Assembly (NCBI RefSeq): GCF_024170165.1
Contig: NZ_JALJXP010000003.1
Coordinates: forward strand, 1-64,000
Source: Pseudomonas nitroreducens
GTDB lineage: Bacteria; Pseudomonadota; Gammaproteobacteria; Pseudomonadales; Pseudomonadaceae
Direction of reading: 5' to 3'
Length of the DNA: 64,000 nt
The notes beneath the pieces are model-generated. The model saw only the letters and a list, made by a program, of their open reading frames with translations, did not search any database and was not told the origin of the DNA. The number at the start of each line of letters is the position of its first letter. Position 1 is the stretch's first letter. The position numbers and the translations under genes are program-made. Shown here in pieces: positions 46,633-55,520 of this stretch.

Positions 46633-47922
46633 ATGAAAACAACATGGCTTAAGACCACCCTCGCACTGACCATCAGCGCTGCCTCCGCTCAGGTGCTTGC
46701 CAACGGCATCGCCATCAACGAGCAGAGCGCCAGCGGCGCCGGTACCGCCTACGCGGGCCGCGCTTCCTCGGCATTGGACGCCAGCACCATCTACGGCAAC
46801 CCTGCCGGCATTTCCAAGCTCAAGCGAACTGAAGTCAGCGGCGGTCTGGCCGTGGTGTCCGCCAAGGACGACATCAGCGACGCCCACAGCTCTGCCTCGG
46901 GCTCCAACAAGGGCGACTCCGTCCCGGTTGCTGCCGTTCCCTTCGGCTACTTCTCCACCCCGCTGGACGACAAGGTCAGCGTCGGCCTGGGCGTCTACGT
47001 GCCCTACGGCATCATCAACGACTACGAAAGTGGCTTCCAGGGCCGTTCCCACGGCTCCTACAGCAAGGTCCAGGTGATCACCGTCCAGCCGACCATCAGC
47101 TACAAGTTCAACGACGTGGTAGCTGTCGGCTTCGGTCCGACCATCAACCGCATCGACGGCAAGCTGGAGAACTACCTGAACACCGGCGGCCTGAACAGCG
47201 CCCTGGGTGGTAACGGCGGCGACACCAAGATCAGCATCAAGGGCGACGACACCGCTACCGGTTTCAACGTCGGCCTGCTGATCACCCCGACCGACAGCAC
47301 CTCCATCGGCGCCACCTACCACTCCAAGGTGAAGTACGAACTGGAAGGCCACACCAACGTGTCCAACTCGCCGGGCGGCCTGTTCGACTCGCGCATGGAC
47401 GCCAGCCTGGACATTACCCTGCCCGAGTCCCTGGACCTGTCCATCACCCAGAAGCTGGATGATCGCTGGACCGTCTACGGTGGCACCACCTGGACGCGCT
47501 GGAGCCGTCTGAAGTCCATCGAGGTGCAGAACACCGGCGCCCCGATCTCCTCGTTCGACACCATCGGCGAAGACCTGAGCTGGCACGACACCTGGTCCGC
47601 CGCGATCGGCACTTCCTACCAGTTCAACGACCAGTGGGTCCTGCGCACCGGCTTCGCCTACGATCCGTCGCCGACCACCAACGAGCACCGTACCGTGCGT
47701 ATCCCGGTGGGCGATCGCAAGATCTTCACCCTGGGTGCCGGCTACTCCCCCAACGCCGACATGACCTTCGACGTGGCTTACGCCTACCTGTGGGAATCCA
47801 CTGCCAGCGTGAACCAGCCGGACGGCCAGGAACTGGCTGGCCTGCAACTGCAGCCGGCGTACAGCGCCAAGTACGACAACAGCGCCCACGGCCTGACCGC
47901 GCAGATGACCTATCGCTTCTGA
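46633..47922 (+). CDS. OmpP1/FadL-family outer-membrane transporter
   Basis: A 429-residue beta-barrel precursor. The signal peptide ends VLA-NG. The mature start NGIAINEQSASGAGTAYAGRASSALDASTIYGNPAGIS is the FadL hallmark, with the conserved NPAG. FNVGLLITPTDSTSIGATYHSKVKYELEG and the C-terminal LTAQMTYRF (terminal Phe) support an outer-membrane barrel. FadL proteins take up long-chain fatty acids or other hydrophobic compounds by a lateral route. ATG 46633 is chosen because the signal peptide begins there. A terminator follows. Confidence 0.93.
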   Translation: MKTTWLKTTLALTISAASAQVLANGIAINEQSASGAGTAYAGRASSALDASTIYGNPAGISKLKRTEVSGGLAVVSAKDDISDAHSSASGSNKGDSVPVAAVPFGYFSTPLDDKVSVGLGVYVPYGIINDYESGFQGRSHGSYSKVQVITVQPTISYKFNDVVAVGFGPTINRIDGKLENYLNTGGLNSALGGNGGDTKISIKGDDTATGFNVGLLITPTDSTSIGATYHSKVKYELEGHTNVSNSPGGLFDSRMDASLDITLPESLDLSITQKLDDRWTVYGGTTWTRWSRLKSIEVQNTGAPISSFDTIGEDLSWHDTWSAAIGTSYQFNDQWVLRTGFAYDPSPTTNEHRTVRIPVGDRKIFTLGAGYSPNADMTFDVAYAYLWESTASVNQPDGQELAGLQLQPAYSAKYDNSAHGLTAQMTYRF

Positions 47923-47940
47923 TAGTCGCACTGCGCAATG

Positions 47941-47968
47941 AAAAAGCCGGGCGATTGCCCGGCTTTTT
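47941..47968. terminator. Rho-independent terminator
   Basis: Stem AAAAAGCCGGGC (47941-47952) / GCCCGGCTTTTT (47957-47968) with loop GATT. It lies between the convergent FadL gene and the MarR gene. Confidence 0.92.
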
Positions 47969-48023
47969 CTTGCCCGTGATTTGGCCTGCGGCCCCCTGCA
48001 TAAGCCGCTGTCGCGGCCTCGGC

Positions 48024-48593
48024 TCACGCCACGTCGGCGGGCTCTGCATGCTCGCGGCAGATCAACTCGCCCTCGCGCGCTTCCAGCCTTTCCCCCGTCA
48101 GCCCACAGAGCGCGCCATCATCCAGTTTCCGGTGGAAGCGACAGGTGCGGCACAGGCCGAACCCCGGCACGTTCTCCTGGCGCTGCACGGTCGTCAGCAG
48201 CTCACGCAACAGCTCGACCAGCAACTCGCTGCGCGCTCCCAATGCCTCTTCGGCGCGGCGCAGGAAAGCGGGCGGCACCAGCGCATCAATCAGCCCCCTG
48301 CCCTCCTGCGTCAGCTCCAGATGCACACTGCGACGGTCCTGGGCATCGGGGCGCTTCTCGATCAGCCCCTTGGCCTCCAGCGCCTTGAGCGACTGCGATA
48401 CCGTGCCCTTGGTCAGCCCGAGGAAATCCGTCACCCCCAGCGGCGTATTCGAATAGCGGTTGCAGCGCCCCAGGTAGTTCAGCGCGCTCAACTGGATCGG
48501 CTGCAGATCGGCCATCAGCGGCTGCTCGCGCGCCCAGGCGCGCATCAGGCTGGCGAGGCGCTCGAGGTAGTCGTACAGGGTCGTATCGGTCAT
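48024..48593 (-). CDS. MarR-family regulator with Cys/His-rich C-terminal extension
   Basis: 189 residues. A winged-helix MarR domain (1-~138) contains the recognition region LGVTDFLGLTKGTVSQSLKALEAKGLIEKRPDAQDRRSVHLELTQEGR. A ~50-residue extension then holds Cys148, Cys151, His154, Cys163, Cys179 and His182 (CRTCRFH...ALCG...ICREH). This looks like a small zinc- or redox-binding module and is not part of ordinary MarR proteins. ATG 48593 follows GGAGGG by eight bases. It is divergent from the CPVC thioredoxin-like gene, so it probably represses that gene and itself in response to thiol or metal stress (inference). Confidence 0.85.
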   Translation of the reverse strand: MTDTTLYDYLERLASLMRAWAREQPLMADLQPIQLSALNYLGRCNRYSNTPLGVTDFLGLTKGTVSQSLKALEAKGLIEKRPDAQDRRSVHLELTQEGRGLIDALVPPAFLRRAEEALGARSELLVELLRELLTTVQRQENVPGFGLCRTCRFHRKLDDGALCGLTGERLEAREGELICREHAEPADVA

Positions 48594-48670
48594 GGGCTGA
48601 TCCCTCCGATAGATAGTATCGATCAAAAACCAGTTTGACAGAAGGTTCTTTTCGACCGCAGACTGAAATG

Positions 48671-48685
48671 GTATCGAATCGATAC
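48671..48685. promoter_or_regulatory. MarR-type operator candidate between divergent genes
   Basis: A perfect dyad GTATCG-AAT-CGATAC (48671-48685) lies 22 bp before the thioredoxin-like start. A second GTATCGAT half-site at 48616-48623 lies just upstream of the MarR gene. A consensus -35 TTGACA (48635-48640) is present without an obvious -10 at 17 bp. The layout fits autoregulation plus repression of the divergent gene. Confidence 0.55.
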
Positions 48686-48707
48686 ATAACTATTCAGGAG
48701 AAAGACC

Positions 48708-48932
48708 ATGAGCAAAGCCGTTTACTACCATGCCGGTTGCCCCGTCTGCGTCGAAGCCGAGCGTGCACTGCTGCCACTGCTGAACCGCGATATCGAAGTC
48801 GTGCACCTGGGCGAACAGTCGCCGCGCGTGGCCGAAGCCGAGGCCGCCGGGGTGAAATCCGTACCGGCGCTGGTGGTCGATGGGCAGGTGTTGCACTTGA
48901 ACTTCGGCGCCGCCCTGGCCGACCTGAAATAA
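48708..48932 (+). CDS. Small thioredoxin/glutaredoxin-like protein (CPVC)
   Basis: 74 residues covering a minimal thioredoxin fold: strand AVYYHAG, active site Cys11-Pro-Val-Cys14, strand IEVVHLG, and the cis-proline Pro53 in GVKSVPALVVDGQVLHLNFG. There is no signal peptide, so it acts in the cytoplasm, perhaps as a reductant or as the sensor/effector partner of the divergent Cys-rich MarR protein. The ribosome site CAGGAG precedes ATG 48708. A Rof-like gene follows after 11 bp. Confidence 0.83.
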   Translation: MSKAVYYHAGCPVCVEAERALLPLLNRDIEVVHLGEQSPRVAEAEAAGVKSVPALVVDGQVLHLNFGAALADLK

Positions 48933-48943
48933 GGCCGGGCGGC

Positions 48944-49225
48944 ATGAGCGACTACCAGCCACTGCACTGCGATCTCCATGACTACATGGAGATCGCCTGC
49001 CTCTACCGCTACTGGCTGCGTATCGAGTTGCGTGACGGCCTAGCGTTCGACGCCCAGGCCTTCACCACGCAGACGCGAAGGAGCGCAGGCGGGATGCTGG
49101 AGGAGTTTCTCGAGGTGCGGGTGGACGATGCCAGCCGGGAACTCCGGCTGGACCGTCTGCACGCCATTACGCCCTTGTCGGCGCAGGCGCTGTTCGGAAG
49201 GGTAGAGCTGCATGCGACCGGCTGA
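48944..49225 (+). CDS. Rof/YaeO-like Rho-binding antiterminator family protein
   Basis: 93 residues beginning YQPLHCDLHDYMEIACLYRYWLRIELRDG, followed by a beta-rich part ending LRLDRLHAITPL. The DYIE/DYMEIAC-type motif followed by a basic strand, and the closing RLD-x-I-x-x-L, are those of Rof (YaeO), which binds Rho and inhibits termination. It lies 11 bp after the thioredoxin-like gene and is probably co-transcribed. Linking thiol stress to Rho activity would be inference. The assignment rests on motif memory only. Confidence 0.75.
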   Translation: MSDYQPLHCDLHDYMEIACLYRYWLRIELRDGLAFDAQAFTTQTRRSAGGMLEEFLEVRVDDASRELRLDRLHAITPLSAQALFGRVELHATG

Positions 49226-49240
49226 GCGGCCGCAACGACC

Positions 49241-49780
49241 TCACCACATGAGGTCGTCGGGCACCACGTAATCCTTGTACGGATCGTCCTCGTCCGGCTC
49301 GCCGCTGGGCTCGCTGAGAACGATGATGCGGCGCTCGTCGCGCTCCTGGATGCGCAGCGCGGCGTCGCGCGGCACGATCTCGTAGCGACCGTCGTAGCTG
49401 ACGATGGCCAGGCTGCCACGACTGAGCTTGTCGCGAATCATGTCGTTGACCGCGATACGCTTGACCTTCTTGTTGTCGACGAAGTTGTAGTAGTCGTCCG
49501 ACTCCAGCTTCGGCAGGCGCGTGCCTTCGATCAGTTGCTTGATCTGTGCGGTCTTGGCCTTCTTCTCGGCCTTTTCCTGCTGCTGGCGGTTCAGCTCGGC
49601 GTCGCGGGCCTGCTTCTCGGCCTGCGCCTGCAGGGCCGCCTGACGCTGGCTGTCGTCCTTGGCCACCTGGTTCTTGTGTTCCAGGCGCTGCTGCTTCTGT
49701 TTCTGCTTGCCGGCCTGCTTGGCCTGCTTCTCGTTGACCAGGCCGGCTTTCAGCAACTGATCACGCAATGACATGCTCAT
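49241..49780 (-). CDS. DUF2058 (YaiL-type) protein
   Basis: 179 residues: MSLRDQLLKAGLVNEKQAKQ at the N-terminus, a long charged coiled coil (residues ~18-80, Lys/Gln/Glu-rich), then a folded part TRLPKLESDDYYNFVDNKKVKRIAVNDMIRDKLSRGSLAIVSYDGRYEIVPRDAALRI. This is the DUF2058 family, sometimes called nucleoid-associated YaiL; role unclear. The start could also be ATG 49774. Convergent with the Rof-like gene. Confidence 0.87.
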   Translation of the reverse strand: MSMSLRDQLLKAGLVNEKQAKQAGKQKQKQQRLEHKNQVAKDDSQRQAALQAQAEKQARDAELNRQQQEKAEKKAKTAQIKQLIEGTRLPKLESDDYYNFVDNKKVKRIAVNDMIRDKLSRGSLAIVSYDGRYEIVPRDAALRIQERDERRIIVLSEPSGEPDEDDPYKDYVVPDDLMW

Positions 49781-49942
49781 GAATCAAGGCTCTCCAACAG
49801 CCCATAGTGATGCAGGACAACTCCCAGACCAACGCATAGGTGCGGCGGGATCGTCCTCAGGGGGTATAATCCTCGGGCCTGTGCCAGCGCAGCGCAAGTG
49901 CCTGGCTCGAAATCACTCATCTGGAGCGGACTCGTTACCTCC

Positions 49943-50875
49943 ATGCTGAAGCTCATCATTCTCGCGGTACTGGCCATCTTCCTCGTCGCCATCCTCTACG
50001 TGCACCTGCGCGGCAAGGTGCGGCTGCCCTTCCTGCGCCAGGTGGTGAACCACTCCGCCTGGTTCGCCCCGTACAACTCGCTGATGTACCTGAACTCCAG
50101 CGTGCCTTCCAAGCCCTACCTGGACCGCGAGCGCTTCCCCGAACTCGACAAGTTGCGCGACAACTGGCAGATGATCCGCGAGGAAGCCGAGCAGCTGTTC
50201 GACGAGGGCTACATCCGCGACGCCCTGAACAACAACGAGGCGGGCTTCGGCTCCTTCTTCAAGAAGGGCTGGACGCGCTTCTACCTGACCTGGTACGACG
50301 GTCCCCTGCCCTCGGCGCAGCAGCTCTGCCCGAAGACCGTGGAACTGGTCAGCAGCATCCCCAACGTCAAGGGCGCAATGTTCACCCGCCTGCCGCCGCG
50401 CAGCCACCTGAACAAGCACCGTGACCCCTACGGCGGCTCGCTGCGCTATCACCTGGGCCTGGCCACACCGAACTCCGACGAGTGCCGCATCTTCGTCGAC
50501 GGCCAGCCCTACGCCTGGCGCGACGGCCAGGACGTGATGTTCGACGAGACCTTCGTCCACTGGGTAAAGAACGAGACGGACGAATCGCGCCTGATCCTCT
50601 TCTGCGATATCGAGCGTCCGCTCAAGTCACCTCTGCTGACCCGCATCAACCGCCGAGTCAGCGCCTTCCTCGGGCGCGCCACGGCGCCGCAGAACGTCGA
50701 GGGCGAGCGCGTCGGCGGGATCAACCAGGCCTACTCGGTGCTGATTCGCCTGGGCGATGCCGTGGGTAGCAAGGTGAAGGTGTTCAAGCGCGCCTACCCC
50801 AAGGCCTACCGCATCGGCCGGCCGGTGCTTGCGATTCTGTTGCTGGTGCTGGTCCTGCGCTGGCTGTTCGGCTGA
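49943..50875 (+). CDS. lpxO: LpxO-type lipid A hydroxylase (Asp/Asn beta-hydroxylase family)
   Basis: A 310-residue membrane-anchored Fe(II)/2-oxoglutarate oxygenase. Hydrophobic helices lie at both ends (LIILAVLAIFLVAILYVHL and PVLAILLLVLVLRWLFG). The central Asp/Asn hydroxylase domain has the metal triad candidates His/Asp in HLNKHRDPYGGSLRYHLGL and His in FDETFVHWVKN, plus a 2-OG-binding Arg in ESRLILFCD. LpxO adds a 2-OH to the secondary acyl chain of lipid A. Gene order next to mazG/relA matches the PAO1 lpxO2 position (from memory). The start is ATG 49943, beginning the first helix. Confidence 0.87.
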   Translation: MLKLIILAVLAIFLVAILYVHLRGKVRLPFLRQVVNHSAWFAPYNSLMYLNSSVPSKPYLDRERFPELDKLRDNWQMIREEAEQLFDEGYIRDALNNNEAGFGSFFKKGWTRFYLTWYDGPLPSAQQLCPKTVELVSSIPNVKGAMFTRLPPRSHLNKHRDPYGGSLRYHLGLATPNSDECRIFVDGQPYAWRDGQDVMFDETFVHWVKNETDESRLILFCDIERPLKSPLLTRINRRVSAFLGRATAPQNVEGERVGGINQAYSVLIRLGDAVGSKVKVFKRAYPKAYRIGRPVLAILLLVLVLRWLFG

Positions 50876-50925
50876 TCCCCCGCTCCTACAAGTAAGCTCC
50901 GGCGCCGCTCCTACGAAGAGCCAAC

Positions 50926-50953
50926 AAAAAGCCCCGCAATCGCGGGGCTTTTT
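50926..50953. terminator. Bidirectional rho-independent terminator
   Basis: Stem AAAAAGCCCCGC (50926-50937) / GCGGGGCTTTTT (50942-50953), loop AATC, with a T-run. Lies between the convergent lpxO and mazG. Just upstream (50881-50918) are two GCTCCTAC fragments, probably a decayed REP unit. Confidence 0.93.
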
Positions 50954-50968
50954 TATGGGAGAGAGAAG

Positions 50969-51802
50969 TTATCCACAGCTGAGCGGGTTCTTCTCGTCGC
51001 GCTTGGCGGCGCCCCAGAGCTCGTCCATTTCTTCCAGGTTGCTGTCTTCCAGCGTGCGCCCCTGATCTCGCAGTGCCGTCTCGATATAGCGGAAACGCCG
51101 CTCGAACTTGGCGTTGGCGGCGCGCAGGGCGGTTTCCGGATCGACCTTGAGCTTGCGCGCCAGGTTGACCACCACGAACAGCAGGTCGCCCACCTCCTCG
51201 GCCTGGGCCTCGGTGTCGCCGCCGGCCATGGCTTCAAGCACCTCGTCCAGCTCCTCGCGAACCTTGTCCACCACCGGCAAGGCGTCGGCCCAGTCGAAGC
51301 CGACCTGGGCAGCGCGCTTCTGCAGCTTGGCGGCGCGGCTCAGCGCCGGCAGGGCATTCGGCACGTCGTCCAGCAAAGACAGCTGCACCGGCTCGGCGGC
51401 CTTGGCGGCGCGCTCCTCGGCCTTGAGTTCTTCCCAGCGCTGCTTCACTGCCGCTTCCGCGAGCTTGGCCGGGTCGGACTCGCCGTACAGGTCGCCGTCG
51501 GGGAACACATGAGGGTGGCGGCGGATCAGCTTGGTGGTGATCCCATCGACCACCGCGTCGAACTCGAAGCGCCCCTCCTCGCGCGCCAGCTGCGCGTAGT
51601 AGACGACCTGGAAAAGCAGGTCGCCCAGTTCCTCGCGCAGGTGGTCGAAGTCGCCGCGCTCGATGGCATCGGCGACTTCGTAGGCTTCCTCGAGGGTGTA
51701 CGGAACGATGGTCGCGTAGCTCTGCTTCAGGTCCCAGGGACAGCCGTGCTGCGGGTCACGCAGCCGGGCCATCAGGTACAGCAGGTCTTCGAGTTTATGC
51801 AT
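50969..51802 (-). CDS. mazG: Nucleoside triphosphate pyrophosphohydrolase
   Basis: A 277-residue enzyme hydrolysing NTPs to NMPs and PPi. Two MazG helical domains are visible: the first carries the Mg-binding EExxE...ExxD set in TLEEAYEVADAIERGDFDHLREELGDLLFQVVYYAQLA. The second is EVGDLLFVVVNLARKLKVDPETALRAAN, ending with the typical FERRFRYIE. ATG 51802 (MHKLEDLLYLMARLRDPQHGCPWD) overlaps the relA end by 8 bp; in-frame GTG codons further up are less likely. E. coli also has mazG near relA, where it may lower ppGpp. Confidence 0.95.
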   Translation of the reverse strand: MHKLEDLLYLMARLRDPQHGCPWDLKQSYATIVPYTLEEAYEVADAIERGDFDHLREELGDLLFQVVYYAQLAREEGRFEFDAVVDGITTKLIRRHPHVFPDGDLYGESDPAKLAEAAVKQRWEELKAEERAAKAAEPVQLSLLDDVPNALPALSRAAKLQKRAAQVGFDWADALPVVDKVREELDEVLEAMAGGDTEAQAEEVGDLLFVVVNLARKLKVDPETALRAANAKFERRFRYIETALRDQGRTLEDSNLEEMDELWGAAKRDEKNPLSCG

Positions 51803-54056
51803 CCTTGGCACCTGCACCGCGATCGCGCCGCGCCTCGATGATGTTGGGCAGCTGCGAGATGCGTGCGAGCAGGCGGCCCAAAGAGTCGAGACCGGGGATC
51901 TCGATGGTCAGGCGCATGATCGCGGTGTTGTCTTCCTTGTCGGAACGGGTGTTCACCGCCAGCACGTTGATGCGTTCGTTGAGCAGCATCTGCGAGACGT
52001 CGCGCAGCAGGCCGGAACGGTCGTAAGCACGGATGACGATATCCACCGGATAGGTGCTGACCGGTACCGGCCCCCAACTGACCTGGATGATCCGCTCCGG
52101 CTCGCGGCCGGCCAGTTGCAGCGCGGTGGCGCAGTCCTGGCGGTGGATGGTGACGCCGCGGCCGAGGGTGATGTAGCCGACGATCGGGTCGCCCGGCAGC
52201 GGCTGGCAGCAACCGGCCATCTGCGTGAGCAGGTTGCCGACGCCCTGGATCTGGATATCGCCGCGCTTGCCGTGGCCGATCTTGCTCGGCTTGCGCGGGA
52301 TGAGCTCGAGCTGCTCGGTGCCGCGCTCGGGCTCCACCAGCTGCTGCGCGTAGTTGACCACATGGGCCAGCCGCAGGTCGCCGGCGCCCAGTGCGGCGAA
52401 GAGGTCTTCACCGGTCTTGTAGTTGGCCTTCTCGGCGAGCTTCTCGAAGTCCACCGGCGGCAGCGCCAGGCGGCCCAGCTCGCGTTCGAGCATGGCCTTG
52501 CCGGCGGCGACGTTCTGGTCACGCGCCTGCAGCTTGAACCAGTGGACGATCTTCGCCCGCGCCCGCGACGTGGTGACGTAGCCCAGGTTCTGGTTCAGCC
52601 AGTCACGGCTCGGCCCGCTCTGCTTGCCGGTGATGATTTCCACCTGCTCGCCGGTCTGCAGGCTGTAGTTCAGCGGCACGATGCGGCCGTTGATCTTGGC
52701 GCCGCGGCAGTTGTGGCCGACCTCGGTGTGCACGCGGTAGGCGAAGTCCAGTGGCGTGGAGCCCTTGGGCAGGTCGATGGCGTGGCCGTCCGGGGTGAAG
52801 ACGTAGACCCGGTCGGGTTCGATATCCACCCGCAACTGCTCGGCCAGGCCGCCGATATCGCCCAGCTCCTCGTGCCACTCGAGCACCTGGCGCAGCCAGG
52901 AAATCTTCTCTTCGTAGTGGTTGGAGCTGGCCTTGACGTCGGTGCCCTTGTAGCGCCAGTGCGCGCAGACGCCGAGTTCGGCTTCCTCGTGCATGGCGTG
53001 GGTGCGGATCTGCACTTCCAGCACCTTGCCCTCGGGCCCGATCACCGCGGTGTGCAGCGAGCGGTAGCCGTTTTCCTTGGGGTTGGCGATGTAGTCGTCG
53101 AACTCCTTGGGGATGTGCCGCCACAAGGTGTGCACGATGCCCAGCGCGGTGTAGCAGTCGCGCATTTCCGGCACCAGCACGCGCACGGCGCGCACGTCGT
53201 AGATCTGGCTGAAGTCCAGGCCCTTGCGCTGCATCTTCCGCCAGATGGAATAGATGTGCTTGGCGCGACCGGAAAGGTCCGCCTTGATGCCGGTGGCGGC
53301 CAGGGCGTCCTTGAGCTGCTGCATCACGGTGGCGATGTACTGCTCGCGGTCCAGCCGGCGCTCGTGCAGCAGCTTGGCGATCTGCTTGTACTGGTCGGGC
53401 TCGAGGTAGCGGAAGGACAGGTCCTCCAGCTCCCACTTGATGTGGCCGATGCCCAGACGGTGAGCCAGCGGCGCGTAGATATCGAACACCTCGCGGGCGA
53501 CGCGCATGCGCTTTTCATCGTCGGCGTTCTTCACCGCGCGGATCGCGCAGGTTCGCTCGGCCAGCTTGATCAGTGCGACGCGTACGTCGTCGACCATGGC
53601 GACCAGCATCTTGCGCAGGTTCTCGATCTGCGCCTGGGTGCCGAGCACCAGGGATTGCCGCGGGCTGAGGCTGGTACTGATCGCGGCCATGCGCAGCACG
53701 CCTTCGATCAGCTTGGCGACCACCGGGCCGAAGCGCTGCGCCACGTCCTCGAGCTTGACCTTGCCCTCGCGCACGCCACGGTAGATCACCGCAGCGACCA
53801 GCGATTCCTGGTCGAGCTTGAGGTCCGCCAGGATCTCGGCGATCTCCAGGCCCGTCTGGAAGCTGGAAGTGCCGTCCGCCCAGGAGTTGTCAGCGGTGCT
53901 GACAGCCCTGTCCTCCACCTCGCGAGCGAACTCGCAGGCTTCCAGCAGGACCTTGCGATCCAGGCCCGGGACCAGGGTCTGGACGTGGTCCAGCCAGGCC
54001 TCGAGATTGATGCTGCCGTCGGTATTGACCGGCTGGTGCGCTCTCACCTGTACCAT
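51795..54056 (-). CDS. relA: (p)ppGpp synthetase I
   Basis: A 753-residue stringent-response enzyme that makes ppGpp/pppGpp when uncharged tRNA reaches the ribosome. Domains in order: an N-terminal pseudo-hydrolase lacking the HD metal motif (VIYRGVREGKVKLEDV where SpoT has HDxxED), a synthetase core (GRAKHIYSIWRKMQRKGLDF, NPKENGYRSLHTAVIGPEG), TGS (VYVFTPDGHAIDLPKGSTPLDFAY), a Cys-containing zinc-finger-like region (MAGCCQPLPGDPIVGYITLGRGVTIHRQDC) and ACT. Loss of the HD site points to monofunctional RelA. The start is ATG 54056. Confidence 0.97.
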   Translation of the reverse strand: MVQVRAHQPVNTDGSINLEAWLDHVQTLVPGLDRKVLLEACEFAREVEDRAVSTADNSWADGTSSFQTGLEIAEILADLKLDQESLVAAVIYRGVREGKVKLEDVAQRFGPVVAKLIEGVLRMAAISTSLSPRQSLVLGTQAQIENLRKMLVAMVDDVRVALIKLAERTCAIRAVKNADDEKRMRVAREVFDIYAPLAHRLGIGHIKWELEDLSFRYLEPDQYKQIAKLLHERRLDREQYIATVMQQLKDALAATGIKADLSGRAKHIYSIWRKMQRKGLDFSQIYDVRAVRVLVPEMRDCYTALGIVHTLWRHIPKEFDDYIANPKENGYRSLHTAVIGPEGKVLEVQIRTHAMHEEAELGVCAHWRYKGTDVKASSNHYEEKISWLRQVLEWHEELGDIGGLAEQLRVDIEPDRVYVFTPDGHAIDLPKGSTPLDFAYRVHTEVGHNCRGAKINGRIVPLNYSLQTGEQVEIITGKQSGPSRDWLNQNLGYVTTSRARAKIVHWFKLQARDQNVAAGKAMLERELGRLALPPVDFEKLAEKANYKTGEDLFAALGAGDLRLAHVVNYAQQLVEPERGTEQLELIPRKPSKIGHGKRGDIQIQGVGNLLTQMAGCCQPLPGDPIVGYITLGRGVTIHRQDCATALQLAGREPERIIQVSWGPVPVSTYPVDIVIRAYDRSGLLRDVSQMLLNERINVLAVNTRSDKEDNTAIMRLTIEIPGLDSLGRLLARISQLPNIIEARRDRGAGAKDA

Positions 54057-54148
54057 CGTGTCTACCCTTCCCCACGGTGCGCCACAACACACCGCTCACT
54101 GCGCCGGCCTTTCTTATTGCTTGGGCCGGTCGGATTGCGCAGGCCGTC

Positions 54149-55519
54149 CTAGCCTGCCTCGAACAAAGCCATGGCCTCGACATGGGCCGTCTGCGGGAAC
54201 ATGTCGAGAATGCCGGCGCGCTTCAGACGATAGCCCTGTCGGGCCAGCTCGCCAGCATCGCGCGCCAGGGTCGCCGGGTTGCAGGACACATAGAGTACCC
54301 GCTCCGCGCCCAGTGAACGCATCTGCCGTGCCGGTTCGAAGGCTCCGTCACGCGGAGGGTCGAGCAGCACGGCGGTGAAATCCTCCGCCGCCCAGAGGGC
54401 GTCGGCAAGCGGTTTCGTCAGGTCCGCCTGATGGAACCGGGTATTGACCAGGCCGTTGGCCCGGGCGTTGGCGGCGGCGCGCTCGACCATGGTCTGCACG
54501 CCTTCCACGCCGACCACTTCACGCACCTGGCGCGCCAGCGGCAGGGCAAAGTTGCCCAGGCCACAGAACAGGTCCAGCACGCGCTCGTCGCTGCCCGGCT
54601 TCAGCCAGTCCAGCGCCTGGGCAACCATTGCCTCGTTCACCGGCTCGTTCACCTGAACGAAGTCGCCGGGGCGGTAGGCCAGGGTCAGATTCCAGGCTTC
54701 GAGCCGGAAGCCGAGCTCGCGGTTCCCACTGTTTTCTGCAGCATCGGAGCAAAGCGTCGGTTCACCGTCACCCTGCAACCACAGCTGCACATCCCGTGCC
54801 GAACAGAATTCCAGCAGTCGCGCGCGGTCGCTATCGGACAAAGGTTCGATATGCCGCAACAACAGCGCGCTGGCAGTACCGTGGAACAGCTCGACGTGGC
54901 CCAGCGACTGCGGCTTGGCGAAGCCACGCAGCAACTCCGGCAGCTCGCGGGCGAGGACCTGCAGCTCGGGCACCAGCACCAGGCAGTCGTCGAAGGCGAC
55001 GATGGCCTGGCTGGCGGCGGCGCGGAAGCCGACGTCCAGGCGCTTGGCCTTGACGTCCCAGCGCACGGCAAGGCGGGCACGACGGCGATAGCCGAATTCC
55101 GGCCCGACCAGCGGTGCGGCCCACTCTTGCGGGACCAGGCCGGAGAAGCGCTCCAGCTGCTCCGCCAGGGTGCGCTGCTTGAGCGCCAGCTGATCGGCAT
55201 GGGACAGGTGCTGCAGGCTGCAGCCGCCACAGGTACCTGCCACCGGGCAAGGCTCGGCGCGGCGGTTGGCGGCGGCGGTGAGGATACGTTCGCTACGGGC
55301 GTCGACGATCTGCGCGCGGGCGGACAGCACGCGGGCTTCCACCGACTCGCCCGGCAGCGCGTTGTCGACGAACCAGGTACGCCCGTCGATGTGGGCGATG
55401 CCGCGGCCGTCGTGGGCCAGGCGCTCGATATTCAGGCGCTGCTTCTTGCCCACCGGTACCGCAGGGCTGCGCGCTCCGCCGCTGGGCTGGAAGCGCAGGC
55501 CGGATCTCTGCTTGGCCAT
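54149..55519 (-). CDS. rlmD: 23S rRNA (uracil-1939-C5)-methyltransferase
   Basis: A 456-residue Fe-S-containing SAM methyltransferase. The N-terminal TRAM domain ([34 protein letters not shown]) is followed by the [4Fe-4S] cysteines ([16 protein letters not shown] plus one upstream or downstream Cys), the SAM motif [25 protein letters not shown] and the catalytic Cys in [17 protein letters not shown] 55519 sits one base after the cysM stop and has little ribosome site, implying coupling to cysM translation. Confidence 0.95.
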   Translation of the reverse strand: MAKQRSGLRFQPSGGARSPAVPVGKKQRLNIERLAHDGRGIAHIDGRTWFVDNALPGESVEARVLSARAQIVDARSERILTAAANRRAEPCPVAGTCGGCSLQHLSHADQLALKQRTLAEQLERFSGLVPQEWAAPLVGPEFGYRRRARLAVRWDVKAKRLDVGFRAAASQAIVAFDDCLVLVPELQVLARELPELLRGFAKPQSLGHVELFHGTASALLLRHIEPLSDSDRARLLEFCSARDVQLWLQGDGEPTLCSDAAENSGNRELGFRLEAWNLTLAYRPGDFVQVNEPVNEAMVAQALDWLKPGSDERVLDLFCGLGNFALPLARQVREVVGVEGVQTMVERAAANARANGLVNTRFHQADLTKPLADALWAAEDFTAVLLDPPRDGAFEPARQMRSLGAERVLYVSCNPATLARDAGELARQGYRLKRAGILDMFPQTAHVEAMALFEAG

Positions 55520-55520
55520 G

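Noticed and set aside
50881-50920. A third intact GTAGGAGC-type REP element
   Set aside because: Only two GCTCCTAC fragments remain without matching arms, so at most it is a decayed unit.
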